The notes below the pieces were generated by a model. That model was not told the DNA's origin. It searched no databases and saw only the letters and a list, made by a program, of their open reading frames with translations. The translations under genes were made by a program, and so were the position numbers. DNA of 20,369 nucleotides from contig JBKPSJ010000385.1 in NCBI GenBank assembly GCA_046765875.1, positions 1-20,369 of the forward strand, given 5' to 3'. This document shows, in pieces, positions 1 to 7,118 of the stretch; position 1 is the first letter of the stretch, and each line of letters begins with the position of its first letter. The stretch is from DASRHY01 sp046765875 (lineage in GTDB: Bacteria > Actinomycetota > Actinomycetes > Propionibacteriales > Kribbellaceae).

Positions 1-2
1 GT

Positions 3-662
3 CAGCCGTTGACCGTCCAGGAGCGGGCGGTTGTGCAGGGGCGGGCTCGGGCGCAGTGCATGCAGACTTTCCTGACTTTGTCGCGGGTGTTTCGGGAGAC
101 CGGGCGCGGGTTGCCGTTATCGACGGATCGGTGTCGCATCCTCAGTGAGAGGCAGCCGAGCCAGCCGGCAGTAGCGGTGATCACCGAGGGGATGCTGATC
201 ACGGAGGTTCGGAAGGTTGGGTTCGCTAGTTCGGTCGTGCATGTTCAGCCGGCCGGGAACACGCTTGTCAATCTGGATACGAATTTCTATGCCGACCGGA
301 AGGTGTTCGATCGGGCCGTGCCGATTCTGGGGTTGACGGTGCCGGTGCGGGCCACACCGACGTACACCTGGCATTTCGGGGACGGCACGAGCATGCGGAC
401 CAACGGGCCCGGGGCGCCGTACCCGTACGGAGATGTCACGCACCAGTACAAGGACCGCGGCAGGGCCGTCGTCAGTGTCACCTTGAACTACGACACCTGG
501 TACCGGTTGCCCGGCGAGGAATGGCAGCGAGCCGGGATCGTCGACGTACCCGGACCTGGCACCGGCGTACAGGTCTGCGAAGCCCGGCCGGTACTGGTCG
601 ACCCGGACAACCCGGCGCCGTACTCGCCACCAGCCGACCCGACGAATCCCTGCAGCAGCTAG
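3..662 (+). CDS. PKD-domain protein, 5' end outside window
   Basis: The frame is open from base 3 with no stop before the window edge, so the N-terminus (probably with an export signal) is missing. A TTG at 9 could be read as a start, but it lacks a Shine-Dalgarno sequence. The visible part has a PKD-like beta-sandwich core: a WHFGDGTS motif near the middle followed by a THQY strand and a valine-rich strand, the usual FGDG...H.Y...G.Y.V pattern. The run NTLVNLDTNFYAD just before it resembles a PKD-protein family common in Kribbella and Nocardioides (from memory). PKD domains are extracellular protein- or carbohydrate-contact modules; no catalytic domain is visible. A rare TTA leucine codon lies at 117-119. 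The stop shares the bases CTAG with the stop of the convergent MFS gene. Confidence 0.75.
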   Translation, partial: QPLTVQERAVVQGRARAQCMQTFLTLSRVFRETGRGLPLSTDRCRILSERQPSQPAVAVITEGMLITEVRKVGFASSVVHVQPAGNTLVNLDTNFYADRKVFDRAVPILGLTVPVRATPTYTWHFGDGTSMRTNGPGAPYPYGDVTHQYKDRGRAVVSVTLNYDTWYRLPGEEWQRAGIVDVPGPGTGVQVCEARPVLVDPDNPAPYSPPADPTNPCSS

Positions 663-1918
663 GTCGCGGGTGCCGGGATCGCAGTCGCGCGGGTGCGGGC
701 GGCCATCACAGCTACCGGGACCAGGAGGATGCCGCACAGGACTGCCAGCCAGTGGAAGCCGAAGGCGGCGAGGATCGGGCCTGCGGCGATGCCGGCGATC
801 GAGGCCAGCACGTTCATCGTCAGGTCGGACAGCCCTTGGGCCGACACGCGGATCTCGACCGGCACGGACTGCGACAGCGACGCCGAGCCGGCGACCAGAC
901 AGGCCGACCAGCCGAGGCCGAGAAGGACCAGGGATACACCCGTGATCGCGTGCGCATCGTCGGGCGCGACGGCCGCCACCGCGAGGGACAACGCGAGGAC
1001 CACAAGACCGAGCCAGATGGTACGGAGCTTTCCGAAGCGGTCGGCCAGCCAGCCCATCACCGGCGACAGGGCGTACATGCCCGCGACGTGAGCGCTGATC
1101 ACGAAGCCGACGATGGTCAGGCTGGCGCCGTGGTGGCGCAGGTGTACCGACGTCATCGACATCACTCCGACCATCACGGCGTGCGCCACCGCGACCGCGA
1201 GCAGCCCGAGCCGGGCGGGCGGGATCGCGTACACGACGCGGAACGTCGCGGCCAGCGGCTGCCGCTCGGTTCGGGGGACCGGCGGCCGCGTCCGCTGCAG
1301 TCGTCGCAGGCCGAACCAGACCACCAGCATCGACAGCGCGAACGCGACGACCGAGAAGACGAACGGGCCGGCGAGGGGCGTGAGACCGAGCGCGGTCCCG
1401 ACCTCGCCGCCGACGCCGGTCAGGTTCGGTCCGACGACCACGCCGATCGTGGTCGCCCATACGACTATCGAGAGGGATCGGGCGATGTGCCGTGGGTCCG
1501 CAGCGTCGGTGGCGGCATACCGCGCCTGCAGGTTGGTCGCGGTGCCGCTGCCGAACATGCAGCCGCCGAGCATCAGCAGGATCATCGAGTCGACCTCGGC
1601 GGCGACGATGCTCAGCACCGCGCCGGCAAGCGCGATCAGATAGCCCACACTCAGCGAGATCCGGCGGCCGCGCGCCCGGGCGGTCCGGGCCAGCGGTACT
1701 GCGACGGCCGCGGCGCCGAGCGTCAGCGAGGTCGCACCGAGCCCGGCCAGCGAGGTCGAGCCGGAAATACTCTCCGCGAGCAGGCCGATGACCGCGATCC
1801 CGCTGGCCACCGCGACGCCGCCGAGCACGTTGCTGACCACGAGTACTCGCAGCGTGTCCCGCTGGAGTGTGCTGGTGTCGGCGGGAGTCGTAGGAGCGGC
1901 CACACCCAAATCTCTCAT
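659..1918 (-). CDS. MFS transporter
   Basis: This encodes a major facilitator superfamily permease of about 419 residues with roughly twelve hydrophobic segments in two bundles, a charged central loop (RRLQRTRPPVPRTER) between halves, and the loop motif GWLADRFGKLR at the start of the second half, which is the MFS motif A (G.LaDr.Gr). The family exchanges or exports small molecules across the cytoplasmic membrane; the substrate cannot be read from sequence. ATG 1918 is preferred over TTG 1930 because a G-rich Shine-Dalgarno-like run (GGGGG) lies a few bases upstream. It is divergent from the AraC regulator, which may control it, and the two genes share a very short upstream region. Efflux rather than uptake is inference. 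Confidence 0.88.
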   Translation of the reverse strand: MRDLGVAAPTTPADTSTLQRDTLRVLVVSNVLGGVAVASGIAVIGLLAESISGSTSLAGLGATSLTLGAAAVAVPLARTARARGRRISLSVGYLIALAGAVLSIVAAEVDSMILLMLGGCMFGSGTATNLQARYAATDAADPRHIARSLSIVVWATTIGVVVGPNLTGVGGEVGTALGLTPLAGPFVFSVVAFALSMLVVWFGLRRLQRTRPPVPRTERQPLAATFRVVYAIPPARLGLLAVAVAHAVMVGVMSMTSVHLRHHGASLTIVGFVISAHVAGMYALSPVMGWLADRFGKLRTIWLGLVVLALSLAVAAVAPDDAHAITGVSLVLLGLGWSACLVAGSASLSQSVPVEIRVSAQGLSDLTMNVLASIAGIAAGPILAAFGFHWLAVLCGILLVPVAVMAARTRATAIPAPAT

Positions 1919-1971
1919 GCGGACCCCCAAATGGAATGCGGCCGGGCAGGCACGCGTTCGAAGCAGATGTG

Positions 1972-2751
1972 GTGAGAACGGACGTACGCCACTGGCCCGG
2001 CATGCGGACCGAGTACAGCTGGATCCCGGCCGGCGAGAGCCCGGGCCAGACCGCGGCGTACCAGGTCGGCGTCTCGTTCACGCACCACGACGGCGCCGTG
2101 TACGAGGCGGACGGCCACACGATCCAGTCCGACATTCCCGCTGGCGGGGTGTTCGTCACCGGCGGCGAGCCGATCACCTGGATGCGGGTAGGCGAGACCA
2201 CCGAGGCGCTCGAGATCTTCCCGGACCTTGACCTGCTCGGTACCGACAAGCTGGAGCCGGCACAGGCGACCCGGGACGGCACGGTGCTGGCGATCTCGTC
2301 GATCCTGCGCAGCGTGCATGCGTCCGGTACGACGCTGAGCGACATCGCGGCGAGCACCCTGGCCCACCGGATCGCCGAGCATCTCCGCGAGGAGTACGCG
2401 GGTCAGAAGGCCATCAGGCCCGGCCGGCTCGACCGGGCGACCGTCGACAGGATCGCGGAGTACATCGACGCAGAGCTGGACGCCGAACTCACCCTGGACC
2501 GGCTGGCGAGCGTCGCGATGCTCAGTCCGTTCCACTTCGCCAGGTCGTTCAAGGCGACGACCGGTCTGGCGCCACACCAGTTCGTCATCGCCCGCCGGAT
2601 CGATCGGGCCAAGGCCTTGTTGCTCAAGGGCAAGCACCCCGTGCCAGACGTCGCGTACGCCGTCGGGTTGTCGAACGTCGGCCACTTCCGCCGGATGTTC
2701 CGCCGGCACCTCGGTGTCAATCCGGGCGAACTGCGACAGTCAGCAAGTTAG
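1972..2751 (+). CDS. AraC-family transcriptional regulator
   Basis: The protein has about 259 residues. The first ~150 form a small cupin-like sensor domain. The last ~100 hold the paired helix-turn-helix of AraC/XylS proteins: LTLDRLASVAMLSPFHFARSF is HTH1 and VPDVAYAVGLSNVGHFRRMFRR is HTH2, followed by a G..P.E.R-type end. It binds DNA, probably in response to a ligand. An ATG at 1936 in the same frame gives 12 extra residues, but would leave only 17 bases between this gene and the divergent MFS start; GTG 1972 leaves more room for a promoter, although its ribosome site is also weak. The hydrolase gene starts 40 bases downstream, so the regulator, hydrolase and SnoaL-like genes probably form one transcript, with the MFS gene a likely second target (inference). 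Confidence 0.88.
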   Translation: MRTDVRHWPGMRTEYSWIPAGESPGQTAAYQVGVSFTHHDGAVYEADGHTIQSDIPAGGVFVTGGEPITWMRVGETTEALEIFPDLDLLGTDKLEPAQATRDGTVLAISSILRSVHASGTTLSDIAASTLAHRIAEHLREEYAGQKAIRPGRLDRATVDRIAEYIDAELDAELTLDRLASVAMLSPFHFARSFKATTGLAPHQFVIARRIDRAKALLLKGKHPVPDVAYAVGLSNVGHFRRMFRRHLGVNPGELRQSAS

Positions 2752-2791
2752 GACCCTCTGCGGTGCGGCCCCGCGATGCGATGGTCGCGCC

Positions 2792-3676
2792 GTGAGCACT
2801 CCCTATCTATTTCTGAACGGCGACATCCCGCTCGCCGCACGCGTTTACCGCAACACCGACGACATGCTCGTCCAGCAGCCGGCCGTGATCATCACCGGCT
2901 CCTGGCTGACGGTCAAGGAGCAGATGGCCGACATCTACGCGACCGCGCTGGCCGATCGCGGCTACACGGTCTTCACCTTCGACTTCGCCGGGTTCGGCGA
3001 GAGCGGCGGCAGCCCGCGCCAGGCCGAGATCCCGGCCCGCAAGATCGCCGACATCACCGAGGCCGCGAAGTACGTCTCCAGCGTCTCGTACGTCAAGCCA
3101 GGCGGCGTCGGCTACCTGGCCGTATGCGCCAGCGCTCAGTACGCCTTGGCCGCGATTGCCGGCGGCGCCCCGATCGCGTCGTTCGCAAGCGTGGCCGGCT
3201 GGTACCACGACACCGCCAGCGTCGCGCCGTTCTACGGCGGTGCCGAGGGTATGAGCCTGCGGTTCGGCCGGGCCCGGGAGGCGTTCGACGCATTCCTGCG
3301 CAATGGCGAGGTCCGCACTGTACCTGCGTACGAGGACGGGAACGACCGGGCTGGGATGTTCTTCGAGCTCGACTACTACGCCAATCCCGGACGCGGTGCC
3401 GTACCGGCCTGGAAGAACGAGATGGCCGAGTTCAGCTGGCTGTACTGGCTGACATTCGACGGGTTGCGCGCGGCACCAGAGGTCGGCGTGCCCACGCTGA
3501 TGGTGCACGGCGACGGCTGTGTATTGCCGGACAACGCCAGGACCGTCCACAAGAGTCTGGCAGGGCCGGCCGAACTGGTCTGGGCCGACGGACAGCAGAT
3601 CGATTTCTACGACCAGCCGGAGCAGGTGTCGCTGGCCGTCGACGCCGCGGACGAGCACTTCAGGAGGACGCTATGA
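2792..3676 (+). CDS. alpha/beta hydrolase (YcjY/dienelactone-hydrolase-like)
   Basis: This 294-residue protein has an alpha/beta-hydrolase fold: a strand PAVIITGSW, the FDFAGFGESGG segment after the third strand, a nucleophile elbow AVCASAQ with Ser114, and a late strand MVHGDG with Asp241. In related hydrolases the elbow reads G-C-A-S-x-G-like and the catalytic histidine lies in a His-x-Asp segment near the end; here that segment reads QQIDFYD (Gln268-Gln269-Ile-Asp271), so the histidine seems to be replaced. The substrate is unknown. GTG 2792 is chosen because the 26 codons upstream in frame overlap the end of the AraC gene and look unlike a protein N-terminus. It overlaps the next gene by ATGA, so the two are probably translationally coupled. 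Confidence 0.85.
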   Translation: MSTPYLFLNGDIPLAARVYRNTDDMLVQQPAVIITGSWLTVKEQMADIYATALADRGYTVFTFDFAGFGESGGSPRQAEIPARKIADITEAAKYVSSVSYVKPGGVGYLAVCASAQYALAAIAGGAPIASFASVAGWYHDTASVAPFYGGAEGMSLRFGRAREAFDAFLRNGEVRTVPAYEDGNDRAGMFFELDYYANPGRGAVPAWKNEMAEFSWLYWLTFDGLRAAPEVGVPTLMVHGDGCVLPDNARTVHKSLAGPAELVWADGQQIDFYDQPEQVSLAVDAADEHFRRTL

Positions 3677-4107
3677 CGCCCGGCGACGTGCTGACCCGCA
3701 TGCTGCACGCGATCGACGACTTGGACTGGGACACGATGCGGGACTGCTTCGCCGCGAAGGTGCACACCGACTACACCTCGCTGTGGGGCGGTGAGCCGGC
3801 GACAGTCCCCGTCAACGACCTGATCGCCGACTGGCAGGGATTCGCGCACGGGCTGGCCGCGACCCAGCACCAGACCGGCCCGGTCCGAGTCGCCGCGGAC
3901 GGCCTCGCCCACACTCATGTCACCGCACACCACTGGCTGCCGGGCGCCGAGGGCGGTGAGAGCTGGACCGTATACGGGCACTACGTGTTCAACCTCCAAG
4001 ACGACAAGATCGCCAGCCTGACGTTGCGGCTGCACCATCAGGAGGGCAACCGCGACCTGCCTGCGATAGCCCGCAAGCGCGTAACGCGCGGTCCGATACC
4101 AGGCTGA
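3673..4107 (+). CDS. SnoaL-like / NTF2-fold protein
   Basis: This 144-residue protein begins with the typical SnoaL-like opening, a helix followed by LDWDTMRDCFA and DYTSLWGG, and ends with curved-sheet strands (HVTAHHW, WTVYGHYVFNLQDDKIASLTLRLHHQ). NTF2-fold proteins of this size are small isomerases, dehydratases, cyclases or binding proteins; no particular reaction can be assigned. Its ATG overlaps the stop of the hydrolase gene (ATGA), and it is the last gene of the AraC-hydrolase-SnoaL group, so it probably acts on the same compound as the hydrolase (inference). Confidence 0.8.
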   Translation: MTPGDVLTRMLHAIDDLDWDTMRDCFAAKVHTDYTSLWGGEPATVPVNDLIADWQGFAHGLAATQHQTGPVRVAADGLAHTHVTAHHWLPGAEGGESWTVYGHYVFNLQDDKIASLTLRLHHQEGNRDLPAIARKRVTRGPIPG

Positions 4108-4143
4108 GCCGGATCCGGGGGATTCGCCCGACGCGGCGGCGGG

Positions 4144-4149
4144 TAGGGT
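4144..4149 (+). promoter_or_regulatory. possible -10 box for the GH20 gene
   Basis: TAGGGT fits the actinobacterial TANNNT -10 pattern and lies 39 bases before ATG 4189, in the 81-base gap after the SnoaL-like gene. No convincing -35 is visible. Weak evidence. Confidence 0.3.
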
Positions 4150-4188
4150 CGCGGCCGACCCGTGACACCGTTGTCGAGGAGCCCCTGC

Positions 4189-5598
4189 ATGGCCGAGATC
4201 GCGATCGTCCCCGCTCCGCGTGAGCTGGTCCGTACCGAGGGTGTGTGGGCGACCACCGACCCCGTGACCGAGGCGATCCGGACCGTGGTGGGCAACCTGC
4301 CCGAGACGGAGTACCGCGTGGACATCACGCCTGAGGGCGCGCGGCTGTCGGCAGGCTCTGAACAGGCACTCCGGTACGCCGAACAGACGTATCGGCAACT
4401 GTTGTCCTCGGCAACTGACGACGCGGTTCCGTGCGTACGGATCGCGGACGCACCGCTCTACCGGTGGCGAGGACTGATGCTCGACGTCGCGCGGCACTTC
4501 ATGCCGAAGGAGTTCATCCTGCGGCTGATCGACGCGATCGAACTGCACCGGATGAACGTGCTCCACCTGCATCTGACCGACGACCAGGGCTGGCGTGTGC
4601 AGATCGACGCGTACCCGAAGCTGACCGAGATCGGCGCCTGGCGGCCGCGAACGATGCTCGGCCGGATGACGGAGGACCAGACCGAGTTCCGCTACGACGA
4701 CCGGCGGCACGGCGGCTTCTACACCAAGGACGACCTGCACGAGATCGTTGCCTACGCCAACGACCATGGCGTGACCGTGGTGCCCGAGATCGACCTGCCC
4801 GGTCATATGCAGGCCGCGATCGCGGCGTACCCGGAGTTGGGCAACCACCCGGACCGGCAGGTCGGTGTTCGCGATGTCTGGGGCATCAGCGACGACGTAC
4901 TCAACGTCAACGACGAGACGGTCGAGTTCGTACGCACGGTGCTACGCGAGGTGCTCGACATCTTCCCCGGCGAGTACATCCACCTCGGCGGGGACGAGTG
5001 CCCGACCACGCAATGGGCCGACTCCGAGTACGTCCGCGAGCGGATGGTTGCCGAGGGCATCGAGAACGTCAGCCAGCTGCAAGGCTGGTTCACCCGCCAG
5101 GTCGCGACCGTGCTCGCCGAGCAGGCCCGCCGGCTCGTTGGCTGGGACGAGATCCAGTACGCCGAGCCGCCCGCCGGCGCGGTCATCATGGCCTGGCGCA
5201 GCGCCGAGGAGGGTGAGATCGCCGCCAAGGCCGGGTACGACGTCGTGATGGCGCCCAGCCAGTCGGTGTACTTCGACTACTACCAGGCCGACCCCGCGAC
5301 CGAGCCGCTGGCGATCGGCGGACTCACCACGCTGGAGAAGGTGTACGACTTCGAGGTCGCACCGAGCGGGCTGACCGACCAGGAGCGGACCCGGATCATC
5401 GGCACCCAGTGCCAGGTCTGGACCGAGTATCTGGCCGGGTCGCGCGAGGTCGGATACATGCTGTTCCCGCGGATGTGCGCGTTCGCCGAGCGCGCATGGG
5501 GCTCGCCCAAGACGTCGTACCAGGAGTTCCTCGGCCGGCTCCGCCCGCACCTGGAGCGGATCGATGCGCTGGGCCTCAACTACCGCCCACTGTCCTAG
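4189..5598 (+). CDS. beta-N-acetylhexosaminidase, GH20
   Basis: This 469-residue glycoside hydrolase of family 20 removes terminal GlcNAc or GalNAc by substrate-assisted catalysis. A short N-terminal GH20b-like domain (~residues 1-100) precedes the TIM barrel, which begins at YRWRGLMLDVARHFMP. Visible family motifs are HLHLTDDQGWRV, PEIDLPGHMQA and HLGGDECP, whose Asp269-Glu270 are the acetamido-polarising Asp and the acid/base Glu. C-terminal motifs include VMAPSQSVYFDYYQ and the late aromatic segment QCQVWTEY. There is no signal peptide, so the enzyme is probably cytosolic and acts on imported chito- or muropeptide-derived sugars (inference). ATG 4189 is chosen over GTG 4162 because GAGGAG lies 7 bases upstream. 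No transporter gene is adjacent. Confidence 0.93.
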   Translation: MAEIAIVPAPRELVRTEGVWATTDPVTEAIRTVVGNLPETEYRVDITPEGARLSAGSEQALRYAEQTYRQLLSSATDDAVPCVRIADAPLYRWRGLMLDVARHFMPKEFILRLIDAIELHRMNVLHLHLTDDQGWRVQIDAYPKLTEIGAWRPRTMLGRMTEDQTEFRYDDRRHGGFYTKDDLHEIVAYANDHGVTVVPEIDLPGHMQAAIAAYPELGNHPDRQVGVRDVWGISDDVLNVNDETVEFVRTVLREVLDIFPGEYIHLGGDECPTTQWADSEYVRERMVAEGIENVSQLQGWFTRQVATVLAEQARRLVGWDEIQYAEPPAGAVIMAWRSAEEGEIAAKAGYDVVMAPSQSVYFDYYQADPATEPLAIGGLTTLEKVYDFEVAPSGLTDQERTRIIGTQCQVWTEYLAGSREVGYMLFPRMCAFAERAWGSPKTSYQEFLGRLRPHLERIDALGLNYRPLS

Positions 5599-5622
5599 CA
5601 GCCGCGCCGGGCACCGGCTCAT

Positions 5623-5639
5623 GGTTGCCATCGGCAACC
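5623..5639. terminator. stem-loop between convergent genes
   Basis: GGTTGCC-ATC-GGCAACC forms a 7-bp stem with a 3-base loop, just after the GH20 stop and just before the stop of the minus-strand VOC gene. An overlapping alternative pairing uses CACCGG and CCGGTG. No T-tract follows, as is common for actinobacterial terminators. A bidirectional terminator is likely from its position. Confidence 0.5.
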
Positions 5640-5643
5640 GGTG

Positions 5644-6276
5644 TCAGACGCGCACCTCGCCACGCGGGGTGTCGAAGATCGCGGCGACCACGCCGGGGGT
5701 GCCGTTCGGGCCGACGAACCGGACGTCGACGTCGTCCATCAGGTGTTCGGCCGGGTGGCCGATCCAGTCCGCGACCCGGCTCGGGTCGCCGGCGATCTCC
5801 AGCCCGACCAGCCGGACTCCCTTGCCGCCGTTGGACGGGTGCTGGGTGTCGTCGTCCCAGTGCACGAAGAACGGCAACTGCGGGTCGGCGATCAGGCCCT
5901 TCACGCCGATCTGCCGCCAGGTCAGGTTCACCCCGTCCGGCCGGTGCCGGTTGCCGGTCACCGCCTCGCGGCCGAGCCGTATCTCCACCGGGCGCAGATC
6001 GTCGACCGCGACCACCCAGCCCAGCCAGCCGCCGCCCATCGCCGACCGCGCCCGGACCGCCTGGCCGAACGGCGCCTTGTCCGACGCCGGGTGGTCCAGG
6101 ACGCTGACCACCTCGACGTACTGGCCGCCCTCGAGCGGGAGGATCTGGTTCACGGTGCCGAACCGCGGGTGTACCCCGCCGTCGACGAATGACGCCCCGA
6201 GCAGACCCTCAAGCCGCGCGACCGTCCCGTGAAACCCGTCCGGACCGGCGGCGTACGAGACGTGGTCGAGGCGCAT
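5644..6276 (-). CDS. VOC-superfamily (glyoxalase-like) protein
   Basis: This 210-residue protein starts MRLDHVSYAAGPDGF, the beta strand and DHV.y metal-ligand motif typical of vicinal oxygen chelate proteins, and continues with GTVNQILPLEGGQYVEVVSV, the strand carrying a Glu ligand in the first module. The second half (LPFFVHWDDDTQHPSNG, GVRLVGLEIAGD) looks like a second VOC module, as in the Glyoxalase_3-like family. These are metal-dependent lyases, dioxygenases or resistance proteins; the substrate is unknown. ATG 6276 is chosen because upstream in-frame sequence is arginine/alanine-rich and runs into the gap. A CAGAAT six bases before the ATG could be a -10 for a leaderless mRNA. It follows the Cys-rich gene by 71 bases on the same strand. 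Confidence 0.8.
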   Translation of the reverse strand: MRLDHVSYAAGPDGFHGTVARLEGLLGASFVDGGVHPRFGTVNQILPLEGGQYVEVVSVLDHPASDKAPFGQAVRARSAMGGGWLGWVVAVDDLRPVEIRLGREAVTGNRHRPDGVNLTWRQIGVKGLIADPQLPFFVHWDDDTQHPSNGGKGVRLVGLEIAGDPSRVADWIGHPAEHLMDDVDVRFVGPNGTPGVVAAIFDTPRGEVRV

Positions 6277-6347
6277 GCATGCATTCTGGCCGAGTCCGTC
6301 CGGCGCGATGACCCCGGGGGTACGTGCTCGCCGCCGTCCGGCGTGTG

Positions 6348-7085
6348 TTACGAGGCGGGGTGCGGCAGCAGCGGCTCCTTGGCGTCCAGGTGCTTGCGGC
6401 ACAGGTCCGCGAGCACGTCGTACGCCGGCTCACCCATCAGCGTGATCAGTTCGACCCGGCTGGACTCGAAGACCGGCTCGACCCCGATGTGCGCCTCGGT
6501 GTTGCCGGTGCAGTACCAGTCCAGGTCGTGGCCACCGGAACCCCAGCCGCGCCGGTCGTACTCGCCGATCCCGACCTCGGTGTACGACGTGCCGTCCGGC
6601 CGCTCGACGTTGCGGAACGTACGCCGGATCGGCAACTGCCAGCACACGTCCGGCTTGGTCTCGACGAAGTGCACACCCGTTCGCAGTGCGAGCTTGTGCA
6701 GCGCGCAGCCGGCACCGCCGGAGAACCCGGGCCGGTTGAGGAAGATGCACGCACCGTCGTACACGCGGGTCTTGCGCTCGCCGTCCTCATCGGTCTCGGT
6801 CCAGCCGTTGCGCCGGCCCTCCTTGCGGAACTGCCAGTCGTCCTTGGTGAGGTCCCTGACCTTCCGCTTGACCCGCTTCTCGTCGCCGGAGTCGGAGAAG
6901 TGCGCGCCGAGGGTGCAGCAGCCGTCGTTCGGCCGGCCCTTGTAGATGCCGCGGCAGCCGCCGCCGAAGATGCAGGTCCAGCGCGACGTGAGCCAGGTCA
7001 GGTCGCACTTGTAGACCTGATCGGAATCCGCGGGGTCGATGAACTCGACGTACACGCGGGGGAAGTCAAGAGAAACCTCGGGCAC
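6348..7085 (-). CDS. conserved Cys-rich protein (Rv0495c-like; possible metal-cluster protein)
   Basis: This 245-residue protein has ten cysteines at about 27, 38, 44, 56, 57, 113, 127, 148, 192 and 229. The arrangement CIFGGGC..DGCC, then GACIFLN, AGCALHKLA and DVCWQLPIR resembles YkgJ/DUF3109-type proteins, in which CxxxCC..CPFL..GC.iy..RP..CR.fP cysteines are thought to bind zinc or an iron-sulfur cluster (family resemblance by eye only). There is no signal peptide. Gene position next to ppx matches Rv0495c of Mycobacterium tuberculosis, from memory. The start is GTG 7085, with TAGGCT six bases before it, so the mRNA is probably leaderless. Function is unknown; its conserved head-to-head pairing with a polyphosphate-family enzyme suggests a shared stress or redox role (inference). 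Confidence 0.8.
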   Translation of the reverse strand: MPEVSLDFPRVYVEFIDPADSDQVYKCDLTWLTSRWTCIFGGGCRGIYKGRPNDGCCTLGAHFSDSGDEKRVKRKVRDLTKDDWQFRKEGRRNGWTETDEDGERKTRVYDGACIFLNRPGFSGGAGCALHKLALRTGVHFVETKPDVCWQLPIRRTFRNVERPDGTSYTEVGIGEYDRRGWGSGGHDLDWYCTGNTEAHIGVEPVFESSRVELITLMGEPAYDVLADLCRKHLDAKEPLLPHPAS

Positions 7086-7091
7086 CTGTGA

Positions 7092-7097
7092 AGCCTA
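7092..7097 (-). promoter_or_regulatory. -10 box of the Cys-rich gene
   Basis: TAGGCT on the minus strand ends six bases before GTG 7085, so the predicted transcript starts at or next to the start codon. It lies within 15 bases of the oppositely directed ppx -10. Confidence 0.55.
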
Positions 7098-7105
7098 CGC
7101 CCAGG

Positions 7106-7111
7106 TAGCGT
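7106..7111 (+). promoter_or_regulatory. -10 box of the ppx operon
   Basis: TAGCGT ends seven bases before ATG 7119, which predicts a leaderless mRNA. The -35 position would fall inside the first codons of the divergent gene; no clear -35 consensus is present there. Confidence 0.6.
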
Positions 7112-7118
7112 GAGAACC

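Noticed and set aside
521..1975. Long open frame on the plus strand opposite the MFS gene
   Set aside because: Its product is a charged Arg/Asp/Gly-rich sequence without motifs, while the minus strand gives a clean 12-helix transporter. Long antisense frames are expected at this GC content.
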